A DNA stretch of 64,000 bases from Romboutsia lituseburensis (lineage in GTDB: Bacteria > Bacillota > Clostridia > Peptostreptococcales > Peptostreptococcaceae). Positions 25,609 through 34,668 of the stretch are shown piece after piece; positions within the stretch are counted from its first letter, which is position 1; the number at the start of each line of letters is the position of its first letter. The translations under genes and the position numbers were made by a program. Location: the NCBI RefSeq assembly GCF_024723825.1, contig NZ_JANQBQ010000001.1:124001-188000 (forward strand), read 5' to 3'. The notes under the pieces were generated by a model. That model searched no databases. It worked only from the letters and a program-made list of their open reading frames with translations, and was not told the origin of the DNA.

Positions 25609-27447
25609 ATGTGTGGATTTTCAGGTTTTGTAGATAATATACAAAATAAAGCAAAAGTTTTAGAAAAAATGATGGAACGTATAGTTCATAGGGGTCCAGA
25701 TGAAAAAGGTGAATATCTGGATAGTGATGTAGCATTAGGATTTAGGAGATTAAGTATAATTGGTGTGAGTAATGGTATGCAGCCATTGTACAATGAAGAT
25801 AGAAGATTAGTACTAGTATTTAATGGAGAAATATATAATTATAAAGAATTAAGAGGAGAGTTATTAGAAAAAGGGCATGTATTCAAGACGAGTACTGACA
25901 GTGAAGTCTTGATACATTTATATGAAGAGTATAAAGAAAATATGGTAAATAAATTAAGAGGTATGTTTTCCTTTGTGATATGGGATACAAATAAAAAAGA
26001 GTTATTTGCAGCTAGAGACCATTTCGGAATAAAGCCTCTATATTATACAGAGATAGTTGAAGGTTCAAATAAGTCGTTTATATTTGGTTCAGAGATTAAA
26101 AGTTTCTTAGAACATCCAAATTTTAAAAAGGAAGTAAATAAAAATGCATTAAAACCTTATCTAACTTTCCAGTATTCTGTTTTAGATGAAACTTTTTTCA
26201 AAGGCGTATTTAAACTAAAGCCAGGTCATTTTATGACTTATAAAAATGAAAAACTAGAAATTAAACAATATTGGGATATAAATTTTAAACAGAAAAATAT
26301 AATTTTAAAAGAATGTGTTAATCGTATACAAGAAGTCGTAGATGAGTCTGTAAAAGTACATAGTGAGAGTGAAGTTGCAGTAGGAGCATTTTTATCAGGT
26401 GGGGTTGATTCAAGTTATATAGTTAGCAATCTAATGCCTGAAAAAACATTCTCAGTTGGATTTAAACAAGAACAATTTGATGAAACTAGTTTAGCAAGTG
26501 ATTTATCGAATATGCTAGGTATAGAAAATATACAAAAATCACTTACAGCTGAAGAGTGTTTTGAAAAATTACATAGTATACAGTATTATATGGATGAGCC
26601 TCAATCAAATCCATCTTCAATACCACTTTATTTCCTATCAGAGCTTGCAAGAGAACATGTTACTGTAGTTTTATCAGGTGAAGGAGCAGATGAAATATTT
26701 GGTGGATATGAATGGTATGATGAAGATGAAAGATTAAAAGAATATAAAAAATTACCATCGTATATAAGAAAGCCATTAGGATTAGTAGCTAAAAAATTAC
26801 CGCATTTTAAAGGTAGAACAACTATTATAAGAGGTGGTTGTCCTGTAGTAGACCACTTTATAGGACAAGCACTAATATTTGAAGAAAAGGAAGCAAAAAA
26901 AATTTTAAAAGATAAATACAAGGATTCTTTATGTATAGCGGATATAACTAAGCCTATATACGATAATGTAAAAAATCAAGATGACATAACTAAAAAGCAA
27001 TATCTTGATTTAAAATTATGGTTAGCTGGAGATATATTACTTAAAGCTGATAAAATGAGTATGGCTCATTCACTTGAATTAAGAGTTCCTTTTTTAGATA
27101 AAGAAGTTATGAAAGTAGGAGAGTCGATACCTACTAAATATAAGATTGATAAAACAAATACTAAAGTTGCTTTGAGAGAAGCAGCTAAGAAAAAATTACC
27201 AAAAGAATGGGCGAAAAGAGAAAAAAAGGGATTCCCTGTTCCTATAAGATATTGGTTTAAAGATGAAAAATATTATAATATAATAAAAAAATCATTTACT
27301 AGCGAACATGCAAGTGAGTTTTTTGAAACTAAAAAAATAGTGAAACTTCTAGATGAACATTTTAATGGAAAAAGAAATAATGCCAGAAAGATATATACTA
27401 TATATACATTTTTAGTATGGTATGAAGAATTCTTTATTAATTTTTAG
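25609..27447 (+). CDS. asnB: Asparagine synthetase (glutamine-hydrolysing)
   Basis: 612 residues, RBS AGGAAGGA (25594-25601). Starts MCGFSGF, so Cys2 is the class II glutamine amidotransferase nucleophile after Met removal; RRLSI, FNGEIYNY and SDSEV-type (STDSEVLIHLYEEY) substrate contacts follow. The synthetase domain has the PP-loop AFLSGGVDSSY (about residues 264-274), SVGFKQ, YYMDEPQSNPSSIP and LSGEGADEIFGGYEWY. It makes asparagine from aspartate, glutamine and ATP. In this clade AsnB-like enzymes can also amidate cell-wall precursors; the active-site pattern here is that of ordinary AsnB. Monocistronic with its own terminator. Confidence 0.92.
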   Translation: MCGFSGFVDNIQNKAKVLEKMMERIVHRGPDEKGEYLDSDVALGFRRLSIIGVSNGMQPLYNEDRRLVLVFNGEIYNYKELRGELLEKGHVFKTSTDSEVLIHLYEEYKENMVNKLRGMFSFVIWDTNKKELFAARDHFGIKPLYYTEIVEGSNKSFIFGSEIKSFLEHPNFKKEVNKNALKPYLTFQYSVLDETFFKGVFKLKPGHFMTYKNEKLEIKQYWDINFKQKNIILKECVNRIQEVVDESVKVHSESEVAVGAFLSGGVDSSYIVSNLMPEKTFSVGFKQEQFDETSLASDLSNMLGIENIQKSLTAEECFEKLHSIQYYMDEPQSNPSSIPLYFLSELAREHVTVVLSGEGADEIFGGYEWYDEDERLKEYKKLPSYIRKPLGLVAKKLPHFKGRTTIIRGGCPVVDHFIGQALIFEEKEAKKILKDKYKDSLCIADITKPIYDNVKNQDDITKKQYLDLKLWLAGDILLKADKMSMAHSLELRVPFLDKEVMKVGESIPTKYKIDKTNTKVALREAAKKKLPKEWAKREKKGFPVPIRYWFKDEKYYNIIKKSFTSEHASEFFETKKIVKLLDEHFNGKRNNARKIYTIYTFLVWYEEFFINF

Positions 27448-27468
27448 AGTTTTATAAATAAAAAAGAT

Positions 27469-27526
27469 AAAAAATAATTACTAATGCTTTAAATTAATTT
27501 AAAGTATATGGTAATTATTTTTTATT
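27469..27526 (+). terminator. Terminator after asnB
   Basis: Outer stem AAAAAATAATTAC / GTAATTATTTTTT encloses a second stem CTTTAAATTAATTTAAAG; T tract at the 3' end. Confidence 0.8.
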
Positions 27527-27669
27527 TTGTAACATTTGTTACAGTAAATTTAAGTTATATTTTATATAATGAATTCACAAGAAAGAAAAAATTAACAAAA
27601 TAAATATTTAAAATACTTAAAAAAATTAAGGTAATAATAAATATATATAATTTAATAAAGGAGAATTTT

Positions 27670-28314
27670 ATGAGTCAATTTTTAGCGCCAATACACACTT
27701 GGTTATTTAATAAAATAAAGTTAGCACAGGATTTAGAAAGTAATATAGTAAAGGTGCATATAGATACTTTTGGTGAAGAAGTATTAAGTGTACAAGAAGA
27801 AGCTATAAAATTATATGGTGAATATATACAAAGTAAACCATTAGAAGAATTAATAGATGTTAATAATATACATGGTTGGCTTCAAAATAGGATAATAGAA
27901 GTTGAAAGTAGAAGTGCATATATAATAAGTAAATATTATGATATCTATAAAGAAAAAAGTAAAGAATTAACTATGTCAGAATATAAAAAACAAGCTATTA
28001 AATGTGCAAAAGATGAAAGTAACAAAGTAAATTCACCAGACAATGTTTATATATCATTAAACAACTATATATTATCAGGAATGCCGTGTGATAGAGCTAC
28101 TTCTATTACAGAAAAAAATGATGATTATGTGATATTTGAACAAGCAGGATGTATACACAAAAAAAATTATGAAAAAGGTAATGGGAATTTAAGTTATCTT
28201 TATAAACTTAAAGATTTATGGATAAAGTCATTTGTAGAAAATTTAAGAGTTAAATACGTATATGATAAAAAAGAAAATGATGGAGTTACTATTAACACAA
28301 TAAGAAAGGTATAA
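27670..28314 (+). CDS. Hypothetical protein linked to a siroheme reductase
   Basis: 214 residues, RBS AAAGGAG (27657-27663), no signal peptide or membrane helix. Mostly helical; Cys residues occur at IKCAKDES, GMPCDRATSI and QAGCIHKKNYEKGNG, the last two being candidates for a cofactor or disulfide site. Not recognised. Its stop is 6 bases before the start of the sulfite/nitrite reductase-like gene, and a DUF1858 gene follows, so it is likely part of the same redox operon. A partner or maturation factor of the siroheme protein is one reading; nothing in the sequence proves it. Confidence 0.75.
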   Translation: MSQFLAPIHTWLFNKIKLAQDLESNIVKVHIDTFGEEVLSVQEEAIKLYGEYIQSKPLEELIDVNNIHGWLQNRIIEVESRSAYIISKYYDIYKEKSKELTMSEYKKQAIKCAKDESNKVNSPDNVYISLNNYILSGMPCDRATSITEKNDDYVIFEQAGCIHKKNYEKGNGNLSYLYKLKDLWIKSFVENLRVKYVYDKKENDGVTINTIRKV

Positions 28315-28320
28315 CTATTC

Positions 28321-28998
28321 ATGAGTAATTATGGAAATTTACAGAAAATAAAAAATGGAAAAAGAACTTATGGAATAACGCCGCATATACCTGGTGGGTT
28401 TGTATTACCTGAGACTCTTATAAAAATAGCACAAGTTGCTAAAAAATATAACGGAGTGATAAAATTAACATCAGGCCAAAGAATATTGATAACTAATCTA
28501 AAAGAAGAAGACTTAGAAACTATTTGGAAAGAACTAGGTATGGAACCTGCTGTAAAAAATCAGTATTCAGTTAAAAACGTAGAAATGTGTCCAGCAAATT
28601 TTTGTAAACGTTCAAAATATCCTACAATAGGTATTGGAACAAAAATAAGCAAAAAATTTCATGGTATGCTACTTCCAAACAGAACTAAAATTGGGGTTGC
28701 AGGATGTAGAAATGCGTGCACAAGTGTATACTCAAAAGATATTGGAGTACTAGTTGATATAGATGGTAAGTTTTTTATAACAGCAGGAGGAAGTGCTGGA
28801 TTTTATCCAAGACAATCGGATATAATAACAAAAGGTTTATCAGAACAAGAAGCATATAATTTAGTGGAAGTAATATTAAATTATTATAATGAACATGGTC
28901 AAATGGGTGAAAAACTCGGAGACTTTATAGACAGAATAACAATAGATATATTTAGAAAAGATGTATTACAAATATCAAATTTAAAGGAGTGTTTATAA
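28321..28998 (+). CDS. Short nitrite/sulfite reductase-like siroheme Fe-S protein
   Basis: 225 residues, a single half-unit of the nitrite/sulfite reductase fold: ferredoxin-like part with GITPHIPGGFVLPETL and KLTSGQRILITNL, then the 4Fe-4S/siroheme region with CPANFC (about residues 91-96) and GCRNAC (about 130-135) followed by GGSAGFYPRQSD. Full-length reductases have two such halves; the short form occurs in clostridia and methanogens and may act as a dimer. The first cysteine pair is spaced by four residues rather than the five common in NirB-like proteins. It sits between an unknown gene and a DUF1858 gene. The physiological substrate (sulfite, nitrite or another) cannot be decided. Confidence 0.85.
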   Translation: MSNYGNLQKIKNGKRTYGITPHIPGGFVLPETLIKIAQVAKKYNGVIKLTSGQRILITNLKEEDLETIWKELGMEPAVKNQYSVKNVEMCPANFCKRSKYPTIGIGTKISKKFHGMLLPNRTKIGVAGCRNACTSVYSKDIGVLVDIDGKFFITAGGSAGFYPRQSDIITKGLSEQEAYNLVEVILNYYNEHGQMGEKLGDFIDRITIDIFRKDVLQISNLKECL

Positions 28999-29000
28999 TA

Positions 29001-29186
29001 ATGATAACAAAAGATACTATAATAGCAGATATAATAAAATCAAATCCTAATGCACCACAAATTCTTATGAGTTTTGGTATGGGATGTATAGGGTGCCCTT
29101 CGGCACAAATGGAAACATTAGAACAAGCTTGTGAAATTCATGGTTTAAACTTAGATGAAATAATAGAAAAATTAAATGAAAAATAA
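29001..29186 (+). CDS. DUF1858 domain protein
   Basis: 61 residues from ATG 29001 (GGAG at 28986-28989; an in-frame GTG 28991 overlaps the RBS/stop region). The whole protein is a DUF1858 domain: TIIADIIKSNPNAPQILMSFGMGCIGCPSAQMETLEQACEIHG in parts, with the conserved CIGC pair. This domain often accompanies hybrid-cluster or siroheme proteins and is thought to be a redox or disulfide module. It starts 2 bases after the upstream reductase stop region and ends the operon before a strong terminator. Confidence 0.88.
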   Translation: MITKDTIIADIIKSNPNAPQILMSFGMGCIGCPSAQMETLEQACEIHGLNLDEIIEKLNEK

Positions 29187-29191
29187 ATATT

Positions 29192-29223
29192 AAACTACCT
29201 TTACTGTAAAGGTAGTTTTTTTA
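29192..29223 (+). terminator. Terminator of the siroheme/DUF1858 operon
   Basis: Perfect 13-bp stem AAACTACCTTTAC / GTAAAGGTAGTTT, one-base loop as drawn, and T7. Confidence 0.9.
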
Positions 29224-29310
29224 TACTAAAAAATCATATGTTATTTCTAGTATAGATATAAAAATATAGAAGAAACTATATTTACAATAAATAAAATACA
29301 AGGAGTACTT

Positions 29311-30141
29311 ATGATGAGAAAAATAAAACCAATAGCATGCTTAAGTTTAATAACTATACTTTTAAGTACATCTTTTTCATATGCTAATTTTGATAAAAAC
29401 ATTATTGATGATAAAGCTAAATGTACAGAACTTCCGTTATTTAAATCTAAACAGAGCTCTATAAATAATATTTTTACTATAGAAATGAAAAAGATAGATG
29501 AAAATAAAGAGTTTTTTAAATCGGATATTCATTATCCAAATTTAAAAATAAAAAATAAATATTTAGACGATAAAAATTCAAACATAAAATTTATTGAAAA
29601 TATTAATGAGGCAATATCTAATTATATAGATGATTTTAAAAAGAAAATTGAAGAAGAGTCAAAAGAATATGAAAAACAATATAAAACTATCTTCTATAAG
29701 GCTAAAGATCAATATGTAAAATATCAGTATGAAGCTTATTCTGATTATCAAGTTACCTACAATAAAAATAACTTAATAAGTATACCTATAAAATTATATG
29801 AATTCACAGGTGGAGCCCATGGAATGAGCTATTTAAAATCTTTTAACTATGATCTAGAAAATAAAAAAGAATTAAAATTAAAAGATTTATTTAAAGAAAA
29901 TGTTAATTATAAAAAGATTGTTAATAAATTTATAAATGATGAAATTTCAAAAAATAAAGATATCTATTTTACTGGAGATGAAGGCTTTAAAGGTATAAGT
30001 GATAATCAAAGTTTTTATATTGATAATGAAGGAATAGTAGTTTATTTTGGACTTTATGAAATAGCTCCCTATTATGTAGGAATTCCTAAGTTTAAATTAA
30101 CATGGGATGAATTTGGAAAATACTTAAAATACAATAAATAA
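29311..30141 (+). CDS. Secreted DUF4163/DUF3298 (RsiV-like) domain protein
   Basis: 276 residues with an N-terminal signal peptide (about 1-26, LITILLSTSFSYANF). The mature part has a DUF4163-like segment (about 65-160; YPNLKIKNKYLDD...INEAISNYIDDF) and a DUF3298 segment (about 165-270) with YEFTGGAHGMSYLKSFNYDL and LKLKDLFKENVNYK, then APYYVGIPKFKLTWDEF. The pair is shared with the extracytoplasmic part of the RsiV anti-sigma factor and PdaC, but here there is no anti-sigma or deacetylase domain. RBS AAGGAG (29300-29305). Probably an extracellular ligand-binding protein; function unknown. Monocistronic. Confidence 0.82.
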   Translation: MMRKIKPIACLSLITILLSTSFSYANFDKNIIDDKAKCTELPLFKSKQSSINNIFTIEMKKIDENKEFFKSDIHYPNLKIKNKYLDDKNSNIKFIENINEAISNYIDDFKKKIEEESKEYEKQYKTIFYKAKDQYVKYQYEAYSDYQVTYNKNNLISIPIKLYEFTGGAHGMSYLKSFNYDLENKKELKLKDLFKENVNYKKIVNKFINDEISKNKDIYFTGDEGFKGISDNQSFYIDNEGIVVYFGLYEIAPYYVGIPKFKLTWDEFGKYLKYNK

Positions 30142-30142
30142 T

Positions 30143-30178
30143 AAAAATAGCCTTAGATAAATTTTTAAGGCTATTTTT
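30143..30178 (+). terminator. Terminator after the DUF3298 gene
   Basis: Stem AAAAATAGCCTTA / TAAGGCTATTTTT with T5. Confidence 0.85.
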
Positions 30179-30232
30179 AATTTATAAATTTATGGTAAAT
30201 TATAGCATTAACAATATTAATGATTATCATAT

Positions 30233-30270
30233 TATATATCAATTTTACCTATAGGTGAAGTTGATATATA
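30233..30270. promoter_or_regulatory. 38-bp inverted repeat upstream of the FAD oxidoreductase pair
   Basis: Left arm 30233-30251 and right arm 30252-30270 are 19-base complements with two mismatches (both G-T), centred on ACCTATAGGT. As DNA it is an operator-like palindrome; as RNA it would fold completely with two G-U pairs. No T tract follows, so a terminator is unlikely. A second palindrome-like site (ATGATTATCAT, 30220-30230) lies just upstream. Confidence 0.55.
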
Positions 30271-30334
30271 ATAAATACATAAATTGAACAAGATAAAAAT
30301 GACTAAGTTAGTAAAATTAAAAGGAGCGATGTTT

Positions 30335-31756
30335 ATGAAAGATATAGCTATTATAGGAGCTGGGGTTGTAGGCTGTTCTATAGCTAGAGAGCTATCAAAA
30401 TATAAATTAGATATAATTGTGATAGATAAAAATGAAGATATTTGTGAAGGTATTTCAAAGGCTAATAGCGGAATAATACATGGCGGTTTTAATGAAAAGA
30501 GAGAAAGTTTAAAAGCAAAGTTAAATATAGAAGGAAATCAAATGATAGAAAAGTTATCAAATGACTTAGATTTTAAATTTAAAAGAAATCAAGCATTAGT
30601 TTTGGCTTTTAATGAAGAGGAGATAGAAAGACTAAATTATCTAAAACAAAATGGTGAAGCAATAGGCGTTTGGGGGCTTAAAATAATAGAAAAAGAAGAA
30701 ATTTTAAAAATGGAACCAAATATAAACAAAGATGTTAAAAAAGCATTATATGTTAAAAGTTCAGGTATTGTAAGTCCTTATGAAATGACTATAGCATTAG
30801 CTGAAAATGCTTGTGAGAATGGAGTAGAGTTTAGCTTAGGAAGTGAAGTTATAGATATAAAAAAATATAATGATGGATATGAAATAAATTTAGCAAATGG
30901 GCAAGCTATTAAATCAAAATTAGTAGTAAATACATCTGGATTATCTGGAGCATTTATAAATAACTTAGTAAGCAGTAAAAAGTATGAAGTAAATCCAGTA
31001 AAGGGCGAATATTGTTTATTTGATAAAGTTGCAGGTAGTTTATGTGAAAAAACTTTATTCCAAGTACCTAGTAAGTTAAGTAAAGGTGTTTTAGTAACGC
31101 CTACGGTGGATGGAAATCTTTTATTAGGGCCAAATGCTAAAGCTAATAATACTATTTTAACTTCTAGAGAAGGTATAGATGAAATAATACAAAAAAGTGA
31201 AAAGACTATAAAAAATTTACCTCTAAATAGAGTTTTAAACACATTTAGTGGATTAAGACCTAAAACTAAGGAAGGTGACTTCATAATAGAAGAAGCATTT
31301 GATGCTAAAAACTTTATAAATGTAATATGGATAGACTCACCAGGTTTAACAGCCGCACCTGCTATTGGATATTACACTGTTGAAATAATAAAAAATAAAA
31401 TAAGTTTAGAGGAAAAAAACAATTTTAAATCAACTAGAAAAGGTATAACAAGATTTAATGAACTTAGCTTAGAAGAAAAAAACAACTTAATAGCTAAAAA
31501 TTCATCTTATGGAAAAATGATTTGTAAATGTGAATTGATTACAGAAGGTGAAATATTAGAAGCTATAAATAGACCATTAGGTGCTAAAACTGTAGATGCA
31601 GTTAAAAGAAGAACTCGTGCTATGATGGGTGGATGTCAAGGTGTAGGATGTATGATTACAATAGGAAATATATTAAGTCAAGAATTAGGCATAGATATAA
31701 GTGAAGTAAATAAGAATAACAAAGCTTCAAATGCTATAGGGTTTAAGGAGGATTAA
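30335..31756 (+). CDS. FAD-dependent oxidoreductase (GlpA/LhgO-like) with BFD-type [2Fe-2S] domain
   Basis: 473 residues from ATG 30335 (AAGGAG 30321-30326, spacing 8; ATG 30329 is too close to the RBS). N-terminal DAO-type FAD domain: [20 protein letters not shown] and [11 protein letters not shown]. The C-terminal region (about 385-455) is a BFD-like Fe-S domain with CKCE and GGCQGVGC. This architecture is that of clostridial glycerol-3-phosphate dehydrogenase-like proteins, in which electrons go to a partner flavoprotein. The next gene, 2 bases later, encodes such a partner. Substrate could be glycerol-3-phosphate or a 2-hydroxy acid. Confidence 0.87.
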   Translation: MKDIAIIGAGVVGCSIARELSKYKLDIIVIDKNEDICEGISKANSGIIHGGFNEKRESLKAKLNIEGNQMIEKLSNDLDFKFKRNQALVLAFNEEEIERLNYLKQNGEAIGVWGLKIIEKEEILKMEPNINKDVKKALYVKSSGIVSPYEMTIALAENACENGVEFSLGSEVIDIKKYNDGYEINLANGQAIKSKLVVNTSGLSGAFINNLVSSKKYEVNPVKGEYCLFDKVAGSLCEKTLFQVPSKLSKGVLVTPTVDGNLLLGPNAKANNTILTSREGIDEIIQKSEKTIKNLPLNRVLNTFSGLRPKTKEGDFIIEEAFDAKNFINVIWIDSPGLTAAPAIGYYTVEIIKNKISLEEKNNFKSTRKGITRFNELSLEEKNNLIAKNSSYGKMICKCELITEGEILEAINRPLGAKTVDAVKRRTRAMMGGCQGVGCMITIGNILSQELGIDISEVNKNNKASNAIGFKED

Positions 31757-31758
31757 TT

Positions 31759-32652
31759 ATGAGAGAGTATGATTTAGTTATAGTAGGAGCAGGAGCTGCG
31801 GGTATTTTATGTGCAATAAATGCTGATAAAAATAACATAAATAATGTACTGTTAATTGAAAAAGATCCTATATTAGGAGGAGCGTTAACATTAGGAGATT
31901 ACAATATAAGCAAAAGTAAAAATATAACAGGTAAAGAATACAAAAAAGAGCTCTTAAAAAAACTTGATAATTGCAAAAACATAGAAAGACAATTATCTAC
32001 TATGGTTTTAAAAATAGATGATAACAATGAAATTGTTTGTACAAGTGAAAAAAATGGAATAGAAAAAATTAAAGGTAAAAATATAATTCTAGCGAATGGA
32101 GCAAAAGAAGGAAGTAGAAAAGCTGTTAGCATGGTTGGGGATAGATGTTCAGGAATTTTAACTTTATCAATGGCTAAAAAGATTTTTAATATGGATAAAA
32201 TGATTCCAGGAAAAAATATGCTTATACACGGAGATGCAACTTTATATATGTTAGAAAATGATTTAAAAAAGCATAATATAAACGTAGTAGGTATTATTAC
32301 AAAAGAAAATATTAAAGATACTTTCAACCTTACAGACAATATATATGAAAGTTATGAGATAACTTCTATACAAGGAAATGGAAGATTAGAGTGTGTTACT
32401 TTATCTAACAGTAAAGAAAGTATTCAAATAAATTGCGATACATTAATATTTGCAAATCCTATGCTTAGTGATGGGTTAGTTTCAATGAGAAGTAATGTAA
32501 ATCTAAATCCTGAAACTACAGGTCCTTTAGTAAATGAAAACTTTATGACATCAAGAGAAGCTATATTTGCTTGTGGTAATGGGATTTATATACATGATTA
32601 TATAGAAGATATTGAAAAGGAATGTATAGCTATTATAAATAATATAAAATAA
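31759..32652 (+). CDS. NAD(P)/FAD-dependent oxidoreductase, partner of the upstream GlpA-like protein
   Basis: 297 residues. FAD-binding Rossmann motif YDLVIVGAGAAGILCAINAD at the N-terminus and a second dinucleotide-binding region near LIHGDATLYML (about 155). A C-terminal ATG-like motif, EAIFACGNGIYIHDYIED, closes the FAD fold. The gene is 2 bases after the GlpA-like gene (GGAGG, 31747-31751). In many clostridia this pair is followed by a short DUF1667 Cys-rich gene; none is found here, the operon ends at a hairpin. At 297 residues it is shorter than the usual ~400, mainly in the middle of the protein, but no frame disruption is seen. Confidence 0.82.
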   Translation: MREYDLVIVGAGAAGILCAINADKNNINNVLLIEKDPILGGALTLGDYNISKSKNITGKEYKKELLKKLDNCKNIERQLSTMVLKIDDNNEIVCTSEKNGIEKIKGKNIILANGAKEGSRKAVSMVGDRCSGILTLSMAKKIFNMDKMIPGKNMLIHGDATLYMLENDLKKHNINVVGIITKENIKDTFNLTDNIYESYEITSIQGNGRLECVTLSNSKESIQINCDTLIFANPMLSDGLVSMRSNVNLNPETTGPLVNENFMTSREAIFACGNGIYIHDYIEDIEKECIAIINNIK

Positions 32653-32673
32653 AAAAATAAATATAGTTTTACA

Positions 32674-32722
32674 AGAACTTTTAAAGTGGTTTATATATAA
32701 ATAAATTGCTTTAAGAGTTTTT
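32674..32722 (+). terminator. Probable terminator after the oxidoreductase pair
   Basis: Arms AAGAACTTTTAAAG / CTTTAAGAGTTTTT with one mismatch and a ~22-base loop, followed by T-rich sequence. Confidence 0.6.
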
Positions 32723-32725
32723 GTT

Positions 32726-32755
32726 TTGACATAGAATGGTTTTGTTTTGTATTAA
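32726..32755 (+). promoter_or_regulatory. Probable sigma-A promoter of the DUF975 gene
   Basis: TTGACA, 18 bases, TATTAA, about 138 bases ahead of the DUF975 start and directly behind the preceding terminator. Confidence 0.55.
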
Positions 32756-32892
32756 AATGTATCAATAGATAAAAATTATATCAATTGTATGGATAAATTT
32801 TATATTTTTATAGAATAATTTTTAATTAAAGCACAATCACGCTATAACTTGAATATAGATATTATAGATAAAACTTTAAAGGAGGGATTACT

Positions 32893-33621
32893 ATGAGTAG
32901 AGCAGAATTAAAACAACTTTCTAAAAGCCAATTAAAAGGTAATTGGAAAGTACCTGTATTATTAATGCTAATATATTCAGTTGTAGTAATTTTAGTATCT
33001 ATAATTCAAAATCATACTGATTCAGGTGTAGGTATATTTATAGGATTTTTAATATCATTAGGAATAGAAGTGTGGGGATTTGTAGGATTTTCTAAGTTTT
33101 TCTTGAAATTTAGAGAAAATCCAAATGATTCCAAATTTGAGGATGTATTGGTATCTAAAAATGCATTATTAAAATCATTAGGGTTTGTAGTAATAATAAG
33201 TATTATAGGCGCTATAATTGGTGGAATTATAGGGGTTGCAGCAGTTGCATCGAGTGTTAATTTTATATTTGGTAATGGTGGTTTAAGCGCAGTATCATGG
33301 TTATTAATAATATTATCAATAGTTTTATGTGTGCTACTTACTATATTCAGTTTAGCAGTGTCAATGACATCATATATAATTGTAGATAAAGAAAATTTAG
33401 GATTAATTAAAGCTATGAAACTTAGTATACAAATGATGAAAGGTCATAAGTGGGAATTATTTGTTATTCAATTAAGTTTCATTGGATGGGCTATTTTATG
33501 TCTTATTACATTAGGTATAGGATATTTATGGTTAACTCCATATATGACACTTACTATAACTAATTTATACAAAGAATTAGATAAAAACAATAGTTTAAAA
33601 GTAATAGAAACAGATATATAA
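32893..33621 (+). CDS. DUF975 family integral membrane protein
   Basis: 242 residues, RBS AAAGGAGGG (32878-32886). Begins SRAELKQLSKSQLKGNWKVPVLLMLIY, the signature start of DUF975, and has about five to six membrane helices (including GFVVIISIIGAIIGGIIGV and LLIILSIVLCVLLTIFSLAV) plus the family's C-terminal KLSIQMMKGHKWELFVIQLSF and GIGYLWLTPYMTLT. Function of DUF975 is unknown; it is common in Firmicutes. Monocistronic. Confidence 0.87.
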   Translation: MSRAELKQLSKSQLKGNWKVPVLLMLIYSVVVILVSIIQNHTDSGVGIFIGFLISLGIEVWGFVGFSKFFLKFRENPNDSKFEDVLVSKNALLKSLGFVVIISIIGAIIGGIIGVAAVASSVNFIFGNGGLSAVSWLLIILSIVLCVLLTIFSLAVSMTSYIIVDKENLGLIKAMKLSIQMMKGHKWELFVIQLSFIGWAILCLITLGIGYLWLTPYMTLTITNLYKELDKNNSLKVIETDI

Positions 33622-33657
33622 GTTATAATGCATACAAAATAATTAAAAATTAAGACT

Positions 33658-33708
33658 AAGAGTATTTTGAAATTAGAAGAAAATTTTAAAATACTCTTTT
33701 ATTTTTTA
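33658..33708 (+). terminator. Terminator after the DUF975 gene
   Basis: Stem AAGAGTATTTT / AAAATACTCTT, then TTATTTTTT. Confidence 0.78.
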
Positions 33709-33790
33709 TAATTAAGATATATTATTAAAAAGAAAAGTAAAAATACTAATATACTAGATTAAATTGTTAATTGTATAACAGAGATTAAAT

Positions 33791-33800
33791 TAGTATACAG
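33791..33800. promoter_or_regulatory. GTATAC-core site at the gntR leader (possible autoregulatory operator)
   Basis: TAGTATACAG lies immediately before the gntR RBS and shares the GTATAC core with the palindrome at the mannonate operon promoter (34691-34702) and with the known E. coli UxuR/ExuR type box (TTGGTATACCAA). Confidence 0.45.
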
Positions 33801-33808
33801 GAGGAATA

Positions 33809-34495
33809 ATGATACTTTACGAAAAAAAACATAAAGAAACAGGAAAAGCTTATGCATACAGAGTTTTGAAAGATAACATAATGTCATTAGATTTAAAGCC
33901 AGGAGAGTTACTTAGTGAATCTGATTTATCTGAAAAACTGAATATATCTAGGACACCAATAAGAGAAGTTTTAATGAGATTGAAAAATGAGCACCTTATA
34001 GAAGTTAAGCCACAATCAGGTACGTATGTATCTTTAATTGATAAAAGTCTTATAAATGAAGCAATATTTATGAGATCTATATTAGAAAAAGAAGTTTTAA
34101 GGGAAGCCTGTAATGGTTTTTCAGAAGAATTATTTATGGAATTAGAAAAAAACTTATTTGCGCAAAAACTAGTTGCAGACAAGGACGGAAAAGAACTTGA
34201 ATTTCATAATTTAGATAAAAAATTTCATAAGTTAATATTTTTAGGATGTGAAAAAATAAATATATGGGAAAGTATTATGAATATAAGTACTCATTATAAT
34301 AGAATGAGACTTTTGTCTGAAATGAAAAGTAATAAAGTGCAAATAATAAATCAGCATGAACAAATGTTAGATATAATAAAAAATAAAAAGTTTGATGATA
34401 TTGAAGAATATATAAATATACATATAGTATCTCCAGCTAAAGAATGGGAAAGATTAATAAATGAAAATGAAGAATTAAAAAGATTCTTTAAATAA
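33809..34495 (+). CDS. GntR/FadR-family regulator of the hexuronate locus
   Basis: 228 residues. Winged-helix domain (1-75): GKAYAYRVLKDNIMSLDLKPGELLSE in segments, then SDLSEKLNISRTPIREVLMRL, the diagnostic GntR helix-turn-helix. The FCD ligand-binding domain (about 85-220) has the helical pattern with HNLDKKFHKLIFLGC and HEQMLDIIKNK (metal/ligand His residues). RBS CAGGAGGA (33799-33806). Placed just upstream of glucuronate catabolic genes, it is probably their repressor, released by a pathway intermediate as for UxuR/ExuR-type proteins; the effector is inferred. Confidence 0.88.
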   Translation: MILYEKKHKETGKAYAYRVLKDNIMSLDLKPGELLSESDLSEKLNISRTPIREVLMRLKNEHLIEVKPQSGTYVSLIDKSLINEAIFMRSILEKEVLREACNGFSEELFMELEKNLFAQKLVADKDGKELEFHNLDKKFHKLIFLGCEKINIWESIMNISTHYNRMRLLSEMKSNKVQIINQHEQMLDIIKNKKFDDIEEYINIHIVSPAKEWERLINENEELKRFFK

Positions 34496-34524
34496 TAATT
34501 AACTTAAATTTAAATTCAACCAAG

Positions 34525-34548
34525 AAGTCTTCTAATGAAGGCTTTTTT
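34525..34548 (+). terminator. Terminator after gntR
   Basis: Stem AAGTCTTC / GAAGGCTT (one G-U pair), loop TAAT, T6. Confidence 0.8.
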
Positions 34549-34668
34549 GTTTAAGTGAAATTGTATTTATCAAAAAATATAAAAATAGAATTAAAAATAA
34601 AATAAAATTAAAAAAATTTATAAAAATGACAGCTAATGTAAAAATATAAAAAAATTTAGGAAAAGGTA

